NCBI GenBank assembly: GCA_026770585.1
Contig: MU646681.1
Coordinates: 25,078 to 38,251 of the forward strand
From: Baffinella frigidus
Taxonomy: Eukaryota; Cryptophyceae; Cryptomonadales; Baffinellaceae
Direction: 5' to 3'
Length of the DNA: 13,174 nt
Shown one piece after another: positions 1 through 5,060 of this stretch. The translations under genes were made by a program, and so were the position numbers. The notes beneath the pieces were generated by a model. That model searched no databases, was not told the origin of the DNA, and saw nothing but the letters and a program-made list of their open reading frames with translations. Positions within the stretch are counted from its first letter, which is position 1; each line of letters opens with the position of its first letter.

Positions 1-180
1 TTTGGGGTTTGGGGTTTGGGGTTTGGGGTTTGGGGTTTGGGGTTTGGGGGTTGGGTTTGAGGCGTTGGGGTTCCGGGTTCAGGGTTTAGGGGTTGGGGTT
101 TGAAGTTTAGGGTTTGGGGTTTGGGGTGAAGGGTTTAGGGTTAAGTTTCAGGATTTAGGGTTCAGGGTTCAGACTATAGG
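1..180. repeat. TTTGGGG tandem run grading into degenerate TTTAGGG repeats
   Basis: Positions 1-42 are six perfect TTTGGGG heptamers, followed by degenerate ttgaggg, ttcaggg and tttaggg units. A variant telomere-like, G-rich tract; the window edge cuts it, so its full length is unknown. No coding potential. Confidence 0.8.
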
Positions 181-190
181 GTTGAGGGTC

Positions 191-346
191 ACCGAAGATG
201 AAGCGGTGCACGGTGAGCGTGAAGGTTGTGCTCTCTCTGTCTCTTTGTACCTCTTTCTCTCTCTTTCTCTCGGACACACCGAAGATGAAGCGGTGCATGG
301 TGAGCGTGGATGTCGTGCTCTCCCTCCCTTTCTCTATCTTTCTCTT

Positions 347-380
<34 letters not shown>

Positions 381-438
381 TTTCTCTCTCTCACCGAAGA
401 TCAAGAGGTGCATGGTGAGGGTGAATGTAGTTCGTTCC

Positions 439-488
<50 letters not shown>

Positions 489-525
489 GAAGATGAAGCG
501 GTGCATGGTGAGGGTGAATGTCGTG
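191..525 (-). repeat. Tandem array of exon-like unit W in (GA)n(GT)n microsatellite
   Basis: Four copies of a roughly 40-bp unit begin at + positions 191, 278, 393 and 486; a fifth is at 698-737. On the - strand each reads T(F/S)TLT(M/V)HRFIFG, one copy having LLIFG. The units are separated by TC-rich and CA tracts (+ strand), so on the - strand each unit is followed by gtgtgtgt, gtgacc or gtgagaga, donor-like. Coding status is unproven; the conserved frame is visible. Confidence 0.6.
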
Positions 526-800
526 CGCACGCACGGGACGTCCCAGAGGCTCATGAACAACGGCAGCAGCTCGTGCGCTAACGCCCTTGAACGATTCCCG
601 GTACAAACCGGACGCGACCGGCGTTCTTCCCGGTACTAAACGGACGGGCCGGACGAGACTAAATCACTTTTATGCCCCCCGTTTGGCACAGGGCCGAACC
701 GAAGATGAAGCGGTGCATGGTGAGGGTGAATGTCGTGCGCACGCACGGGACGTCCCAGAGGCTCATGAACAACGGCAGCAGCTCGTGCGCTAACGCCCTT
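486..800. repeat. Perfect 103-bp direct repeat (486-588 and 698-800)
   Basis: The two 103-bp segments are identical by eye and contain one W unit plus most of one Y unit. The 109-bp spacer carries two near copies of CCCGGTACnAAACnGACG at about 598 and 632. The identity implies a recent duplication or gene conversion. Confidence 0.75.
540..588 (-). pseudogene. Exon-like unit Y, copy 1 (5' end missing)
   Basis: Identical to copy 2 from GRALAHELLPLFMSLWD onward but lacks the EEG codons and the acceptor; the duplication breaks at 588. The frame continues into W copy 4 and the GT/GA array. Confidence 0.5.
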
Positions 801-808
801 CCCTCCTC
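752..808 (-). CDS. Exon-like unit Y, copy 2 (intact)
   Basis: Acceptor accacag, 19 codons EEGRALAHELLPLFMSLWD, then gtcccg. If the gt is not used, the frame stays open through the neighbouring W unit (VPCVRTTFTLTMHRFIFG) to a stop near 660. It is part of the perfect 103-bp direct repeat 486-588 / 698-800. Confidence 0.5.
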
Positions 809-908
809 CTGTGGTAGGATTTTAAGGTCTAGGGTTCCGTTTTCTGTTTTCTGATCTCCGGTTTAGGGTTTAGGGTCTAGGGTTTAGGGTGTGGAGTTGA
901 GAAGAGAC

Positions 909-965
909 GTCCCAGAGGCGCATGAACAGGGGTAGCAGCTCGTGGGCTAGCGCCCGTCCCTCCAC
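909..965 (-). CDS. Exon-like unit Y, copy 3 (intact)
   Basis: Acceptor gacccag preceded by CCTAACCCCT repeats, 19 codons VEGRALAHELLPLFMRLWD, donor gtctct. The open frame, both splice sites and phase 0 make this the best candidate for the spliced copy. Many third positions differ from other copies (CTA, CTA, CCC) while the protein is nearly constant. Confidence 0.55.
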
Positions 966-1090
966 CTGGGTCAGGGGTTAGGGTTTAGAGATCAGATCAG
1001 GGTTTAAGGTTTAGGGTTATGATTTTTTTTAAAAAAAATATGCTCTCTGGTTTAGGGTTTAGGGTTCAGGATTCAGGGTTGATAAAGGAG

Positions 1091-1147
1091 GTTCCAGAGG
1101 CTCATGCACAGTGGCAGCAGCTCGTGGGCTCACGCCCTGCCCTCCTC
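1091..1147 (-). pseudogene. Exon-like unit Y, copy 4 (in-frame TGA)
   Basis: Same length and acceptor (accacag) as the other copies, but the sixth codon is TGA (EEGRA*) and the donor position reads ctcctt. It is a decayed duplicate. Confidence 0.6.
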
Positions 1148-1239
1148 CTGTGGTAGAATTTTAAGGTTTAGGGTTTCGTGCTCTGTTTTCTGGTCTCCGG
1201 TTTAGGGTTTAGGGTTTAGGTGTGAGGTTTATAAGAGAC

Positions 1240-1296
1240 GACCCAGAAGGCCATGAACAGCGGCAGCAGTTCGTGGGCTAACGCCCTGCCCTCCTC
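1240..1296 (-). CDS. Exon-like unit Y, copy 5 (57 bp)
   Basis: Acceptor cgacgcag, 19 codons EEGRALAHELLPLFMAFWV, donor gtctct; both ends phase 0. It is the first copy met after unit Z on the - strand and has an open frame with both splice dinucleotides. AFWV replaces the SLWD or RLWD seen at the end of other copies. Helical, unrecognised family. Confidence 0.5.
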
Positions 1297-1479
1297 CTGC
1301 GTCGGGGGTTAGGGTTTAAAGATCAGGGGTTGGGGTCTGTGGTTAAGTGGTCAGGGGTTAGGGTGTGGGGTTTGGGGTTTAGGGTTCAGGGTTGAGGTTT
1401 GAGGTTGGGGGTTAAGGGTTTGGGGACTAGGGGTTGGAGTTTAGGGGATTGGAGTTTGGGGTTTATATGTCTGCGTTAA

Positions 1480-1526
1480 GAAACCATGAGATACCATCAC
1501 AGTAGTAGCGACTCGCGGGCAGCCCT
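1480..1526 (-). pseudogene. Copy 2 of exon-like unit Z, donor lost
   Basis: Encodes GLPASRYYCDGISWFLNAD in the frame of unit Z. The donor has become atataa instead of gtaaac, and the 5' part is replaced by an A-rich 'tcaagaaagcta' tandem repeat on the + strand at 1528-1591. Confidence 0.45.
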
Positions 1527-1527
1527 C

Positions 1528-1591
1528 ATCAAGAAAGCTAATTAAGAAAGCTAATCAAGAAAGCTCATCAACAAAACCAATCAAGAAAACT
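1528..1591. repeat. Short A-rich tandem repeat (about 14-16 bp unit)
   Basis: Four to five degenerate units of 'atcaagaaagctaa' type. It is followed at 1592-1650 by a small patch of C-strand repeats (ctaaaccataaaccctgaacc) inside a region otherwise carrying the G-strand on +. Confidence 0.65.
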
Positions 1592-1728
1592 TCACTCTAA
1601 ACCATAAACCCTGAACCCCAACCTCCTGCACCCTAATCTCATGACTACCCAAAACTCAAAACTCAACATGTTCGAGTGGGCTTTTGGGTTTAAGGTTTAG
1701 GGTTTGGGGTTTGGGGTTTGGGGTTTAC

Positions 1729-1812
1729 GTGTGCGTTGAGAAACCATGAGATGCCCTCATAGTAGTAGCGACTCGCTGGCAGCGCTGGGTCCATTTCTCC
1801 GCTCTCCCGCAC
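1729..1812 (-). CDS. Unrecognised - strand gene, exon-like unit Z
   Basis: Twenty-eight codons exactly, phase 0 at both ends, between acceptor acaaag and donor gtaaac. The conserved part is LPASRYYYEGISWFLNAH. A second, decayed copy at about 1480-1526 preserves the same frame (GLPASRYYCDGISWFLNAD) with conservative changes only, which supports coding in this frame. Phase 0 lets it follow unit X and precede unit Y. Family not recognised. Confidence 0.5.
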
Positions 1813-2010
1813 CTTTGTTAGGGTTTGGGGGTTTGGGTTTAGGGTTGAGGGTGTAGGGTTCAGAGTTTCGGGTTTCGAGTTTCGGTTTCGGGTTGAAACT
1901 TGCAGGTTGGGTTTATTGCAGTTTGGGTTTGGGGGTTAGGGATTGTTTTTTAAAAGGTACAGGATATAGGGTATAGCATTTGGGCTTTGGGGTTTAGGGG
2001 CGTAGGGTTT
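1813..2010. repeat. Degenerate telomere-like intronic repeat, no gene
   Basis: Mixed tttaggg, tttgggg and tttcggg units with no open frame. On the - strand it lies directly upstream of the acceptor of unit Z at 1812. Confidence 0.6.
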
Positions 2011-2013
2011 GAC

Positions 2014-2034
2014 CTCGTCCTCTATCTCTCCGAA
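2014..2034 (-). pseudogene. Copy 3 of exon-like unit X, 3' fragment
   Basis: Only the end of the unit remains: FGEIEDE followed by gtcaaa. The 15-base GAGATAGAGGACGAG core is unchanged from the other copies. Confidence 0.45.
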
Positions 2035-2163
2035 CAGGGTTCATAAGTTGGGGTTTGGGGTTTAGGATTTAGGGCGCCTGCGTTAACGCCTGTGTTAGGC
2101 TTCAGGCTCTAGGGTTGACGCAATAGGATTAAACCTAACCCTATACTGGGTGCAGGGTTCGAC

Positions 2164-2212
2164 CTCGTCCTCTATCTCACCAGACACATCCTCATCCAGC
2201 CCTTCCAGCAGG
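2164..2212 (-). pseudogene. Copy 2 of exon-like unit X
   Basis: Reads LLEGLDEDVSGEIEDE with the same donor gtcgaa as the 2556 copy. The first three codons and the acceptor are replaced (acccatcc upstream), so it is probably not spliced. The GAGATAGAGGACGAG core is identical to the 2556 copy. Confidence 0.5.
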
Positions 2213-2298
2213 GATGGGTCCTCCCTTCATAAACAGTTTAGGGGTTGTTCAACCACCACGATTTTAATAGGAGATTTTGCACAGAAACCCCCTTTGCC

Positions 2299-2402
2299 GC
2301 ACAGCGGACTTCGAAAGGGTTTTGAATAAACTCTAAGCGATAATACCTAGGACCGTACGGTAGGCAACCCGTAGGGACATAGTGGGGTTCCTACGGATAA
2401 GG
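2299..2402 (+). mobile_element. Small dispersed element M1, copy 1
   Basis: About 104 bp, from cgcacagcggacttcgaa to ggttcctacggataagg. It recurs in inverse orientation at 5990-6097 with roughly 85% identity by eye. The core 'taggaccgtacggtag' resembles the centre of the 103-bp family at 10890. No coding capacity; MITE-like, family unknown. Confidence 0.65.
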
Positions 2403-2555
2403 AAACGGACAGGTGGCCCGATTTGGCCCGAAAATGGCTTGGCAGGCCGCTGAGTGGTTGGCATGGTCCAAGGAAACATCTCGGCCTGGGACCGTGGGTT
2501 GTGCGTGTGGTGTGGAATCCTAATTGCCGCATCGCCCATCGGCACGGGGTTCGAC

Positions 2556-2610
2556 CTCGTCCTCTATCTCCCCGCACACATCCTCCTCCAGCCCCTCCAG
2601 CAGCTCCGCC
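2556..2610 (-). CDS. Unrecognised - strand gene, exon-like unit X (best copy)
   Basis: Acceptor cgaaacag, then G plus 18 codons AELLEGLEEDVCGEIEDE and donor gtcgaa, leaving phase 0. Three further copies lie at 2762-2814, 2164-2212 and 2014-2034. Against the 2164 copy the changes are synonymous or mild (E/D, C/S), as expected for a sequence duplicated while coding. It is strongly acidic with a helical pattern. The + strand reads it as 'FDLVLYLP', which is the shadow. Confidence 0.5.
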
Positions 2611-2761
2611 CTGTTTCGGGTGTAGGGCTCAGGTTTTGACCCAGACAAAATCGCGACTGGAGCAGGGGCCATTTGACTCGGGAAGAGCGTCGAATCCGTC
2701 CCTTCGACAAGAGAACAGGCTCATGCTGCAGCATGGGGTTGGTCCGCTTTCAAACGTGCAC

Positions 2762-2814
2762 CACTTCCGCCGCCTCCACGGACACGTCCTCCGAAGCTCC
2801 GCCCTGTTTATGGC
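2762..2814 (-). pseudogene. Copy 4 of exon-like unit X, diverged
   Basis: Begins with the same acceptor and opening bases (aaacag|GGCGGAGCT) as the 2610 copy, then aligns loosely through AGGA.GTGT. The reading frame is broken relative to the unit. It lies between unit V and the good copy of unit X. Confidence 0.35.
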
Positions 2815-3240
2815 TTAGGGTTTAGGGTTTAGTGTTTGGGGTTGGGGGCTTAGGGTTTGGGGCTTAGGGCTTAGGGTTTAGGGTTTAGGGTTCAGGGATT
2901 AGATTTTAGGGTGCAGGGTTTAGGGTTTGAGGTTTAGGGTTTAGGGTTTAGGGTTTAGACACCTGGCCTCGGGGATGTGTTCTTCTGTCGCCGCACCTAG
3001 CGTCTCCTGTTGCGTTTAGGGTTTAGGGTTTAGGGTATAGGGTTTAGGGTGTGGGGTTTGGGTTTAGGGTTTAGGGTTTAGGGTTCGGGGTTTACGGTTT
3101 AGGCTTTAGGGTTTGGGGTTGAAAGTTTAGGGTTTAGGTTTTAGGGTGTAGGGTGTAGGGTGTAGGGTTTGGGGCTTAGGGTTTAGGTTTAGGGTTTAGG
3201 GTTTAGGGTTTAGGGTTTGGGTTAGGGTCTAGGGTCTATG
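2815..3240. repeat. TTTAGGG-rich tracts flanking exon unit V
   Basis: Two long TTTAGGG-type tracts (2815-2956 and 3016-3238) interrupted only by unit V at 2963-3006. Many consecutive perfect heptamers alternate with ttggggc, tgtaggg and ttcaggg variants. On the - strand they are CCCTAAA arrays leading up to acceptors. Confidence 0.85.
2963..3006 (-). CDS. Unrecognised - strand gene, exon-like unit V
   Basis: On the - strand, acceptor gcaacag (after CCCTAAACCCTAAA) is followed by 14 codons ETLGAATEEHIPEA plus two bases (AG) and donor gtgtct. The two leftover bases join the single G that opens unit X at 2610, giving Arg and an open frame through both. Only one copy is present. The sequence is helical and acidic; I do not recognise the family. 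The support is phase agreement, splice sites and the same intron style as the DUF3067 gene. Confidence 0.5.
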
Positions 3241-3276
3241 CTTCACTAATTAGAGTGGTTTTCACCTGGGTTGCAG

Positions 3277-3448
3277 GTGCTACCACGCAAGATTCTAGAG
3301 CTTATGAGGGATTATCCGATTTTGGTATTTCGTAAGTTCATGTGGAGATTCTCCCCAGAGAAAAATCAAACTTTCGGAAAGATGGCTCAAATTCCGTGGG
3401 AACTGTCTTGTTCTACCAGCTCAACCCAAGATTCTTGCGTGGTAGCGT
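3277..3448. mobile_element. Inverted-repeat element, about 172 bp
   Basis: Left end gtgctaccacgcaagattct and right end aagattcttgcgtggtagcg are inverted copies of about 18 bp. The inside is unique and AT-richer than its surroundings. The left arm looks like an exon on + (gcag...gtaagt), but the terminal inverted repeat makes an element the better explanation. Confidence 0.6.
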
Positions 3449-3654
3449 GTCTTGCCGTGCAATAGAGGCAATAGGGTTTACGGTTTACGGTTTATGGTTC
3501 AGGGTTTGGGGCTTGGGGTTTAGGGTTTGGGGGGTGAAGGTTCAAGCTTTAGGGGTGAGGGTTGAGGGGTGAAGGTTGAGGGTTGATGGCGTACGTTGAG
3601 GGTTTATGGTTACGAAAGAACTCTGTGAGTCCACTGGTGAGTCACGGCGGGGAG

Positions 3655-3870
3655 CCTCCACCAGCAAACCGTAGCAGCTTATCATAACCGGGTCGGCTAC
3701 TGTAGTAATTGTCAGCTAAACCGATGAGATCTCATCGGTATCGCCCGTCAGCAATGCAAGGTCCCTAGGGTTTCCTACTGTTGGGTCTTAAGAATAAATA
3801 AAATAAAATAAATCATTCCCGGATCTTGCAAGGACCCGGTAAAAGCTGCTACGGGTTGCTGGTGGAAAGG
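3655..3870. mobile_element. Inverted-repeat element with ~38-bp termini and internal 20-bp palindrome
   Basis: The left arm (3655-3694, CCACCAGCAAACCGTAGCAG core) and right arm (3833-3870) are inverted copies with a few mismatches and end in 'accgggtc'. Inside lies a perfect 20-bp palindrome at 3720-3739 (ACCGATGAGATCTCATCGGT) and an AATAAATAAAATAAAATAAA tract. MITE-like; no coding frame. Confidence 0.75.
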
Positions 3871-4086
3871 AGGCAGCTCAAGTCGGCTGGGGGCCTGCCT
3901 TGAGGTGCTTGCATATTCGAAGCATTTCCGCCCACGGACTCCCAGCAGGCTTCTCCCGCTGACGCAAGCCCTGGTCCCAGCGCGGGGCTCCTACGTCAGG
4001 CTGGGGGGGGTTCCCCATTTGTCATCAGGGGTGGGGGGGGGGGTTCCAATTTGTGAACCGCGGCGTGAGGGCACTACTTCGTGCAG

Positions 4087-4357
4087 CTCGATAAGACAGC
4101 AGCGTCACATCAGCGACTGCGAGAGAGAGCTCGACCCCCGGGACCGCGTCGCCAAAGCCTGGGATTTTGTCCGCGCGATGTACCACACCGCAGCCAAACC
4201 CGGAAAGGATGATATGCTGCCGGCGTGCAAACCCGACTTTGATGACCCGCCGCATCTCGAATGCTACGGATTGGAGAAGAGGGTCGAAGTTGTGAGGGGA
4301 GAGCGAGAGTGGTGCGACGCAGTCTAGTCGGAGGATAGAGACAGATGGCATTGGCAC
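4087..4357 (-). other. Coding-like block, strand ambiguous; - frame faintly PARG/macro-like
   Basis: Both strands are open here with codons in exact register. The - frame (from Met at 4357) contains PSVSILRLDCVAP, then EMRRVIKVGFARRQH and HIILSGFGCGVV. That order of strand, helix, strand and GxGCG resembles the C-terminal part of microbial-type PARG-like proteins (TIGR02452). The N-terminal PGGG catalytic block of that family is absent from the window, so it would be a fragment. The + frame (ending TAG at 4327) reads VAKAWDFVRAMYHTA and is equally open but matches nothing I know. Acidic and basic residues are well mixed in the + frame. I favour - only slightly. Confidence 0.3.
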
Positions 4358-4760
4358 CCAGCATGCCAGAGGAAACCCCGCTTCAAAAAGAGACCATCGG
4401 GGGCGTTGGCGCTGCTTCCCGCATGTTCACACGGCGAGCGGATGTCGGGCGCGCTCTTGCCTGCCACGAGCCAGGGTGTGGGGAATGTACCTGAGAGCGA
4501 AGAGCGATCCGCCCGACCGCCCTTCCAAGGTTCCGATTTTCGATTTTCAGGCGGGGAACCCCGAACCTCCGAAGGTAGAGGAGAACCAAATAGTTCCCTA
4601 GTAAATTACTATGCCCTCGAGATTTTCCCTATCAAATCGCCGCGATTTTAATAGGAGATTTTCATAGGAACCCCCTTCGTTTGCAGGTCCCAAGGAAACG
4701 GACTTGAGGACATCTCCGCCCGGTTACCCTCCGTTCTCTAGGTTCTGCGTGTTTTGTAAG
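4358..4760. promoter_or_regulatory. Divergent intergenic region and probable promoter of the DUF3067 gene
   Basis: Lies between the start of the + gene and the - oriented material to its left. It contains CGATTTTAATAGGAGATTTT at 4643-4662, identical to 2259-2278 and partly mirrored just upstream at 4620-4640, followed in both places by an 'a-ccccctt' segment. No clear TATA box is visible. The open frames here are short and unrecognised. Promoter function is inferred from position only. Confidence 0.35.
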
Positions 4761-5060
4761 ATGATTGCCGCATCTGCGACCTGGACGCGCACCGCGGTGC
4801 TGGCGCTCTGTGCTCTCTCCGCGGCCGCGTTCCAGTTCCCTGCGACACTACTTCACACCCGCTGCGTTTTGCGGGCAACAGTTCCAAATCAGGCGGTGGA
4901 TCGCCTCCCTCTGCTCCGGCACGCCCCCCGCCCCGCTCGTGGCCTTGCGCTGCGCGCGACGGGTGGCGGGCAGGACGCTGCGGATGGGGATGAGGAGAAG
5001 GGGGGGGGAGAGTATGACATGGAGGCGTTTCGCGAGATGATGCAGGGCAGCTGGGACAAG
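4761..5060 (+). CDS. DUF3067 gene exon 1: bipartite plastid-targeting leader
   Basis: One hundred codons ending in phase 0 at Trp-Asp-Lys before a weak gtcatt donor. Residues 1-23 (MIAASATW..., hydrophobic core TAVLALCALSAAA) form a signal peptide. The predicted cut lies before Phe24 (AAA|FQFP), the Phe at +1 typical of secondary red plastids. Residues 24-68 are rich in Arg, Leu, Pro and Ala and lack acidic residues except one Asp, like a transit peptide. Residues 69-100 are acidic/Gly-rich linker followed by a short helix (DMEAFREMM). An upstream in-frame ATG at 4704 exists, but the 4761 start puts the signal peptide at the N-terminus. Reading on past 5060 enters a dispersed repeat and stops at 5192, so splicing at 5061 is preferred. 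Confidence 0.75.

Noticed and set aside
182-639. Overlapping + and - open frames of 70 to 130 codons rich in Ser-Leu or Arg-Glu
   Set aside because: They run through (CT)n/(CA)n tracts and tandem units; only the short - strand unit frames show conservation between copies.
2423-2818. 131-codon + open frame containing FDLVLYLP-type sequence
   Set aside because: It lies antisense to unit X and includes intron-like sequence; the repeated segments conserve the - strand frame better.
3277-3331. Possible + exon VLPRKILELMRDYPILVF with gcag acceptor and gtaagt donor
   Set aside because: The left arm is repeated in inverse at 3429-3448, so it is more likely the end of an inverted-repeat element; no phase-compatible partner exon was found.
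3342-3572. Open frame with Phe/Tyr-Gly-Leu-Trp-Phe-Arg-Val repeats
   Set aside because: Typical translation of degenerate TTTGGGGTTTAGGG repeats; low-complexity artefact.
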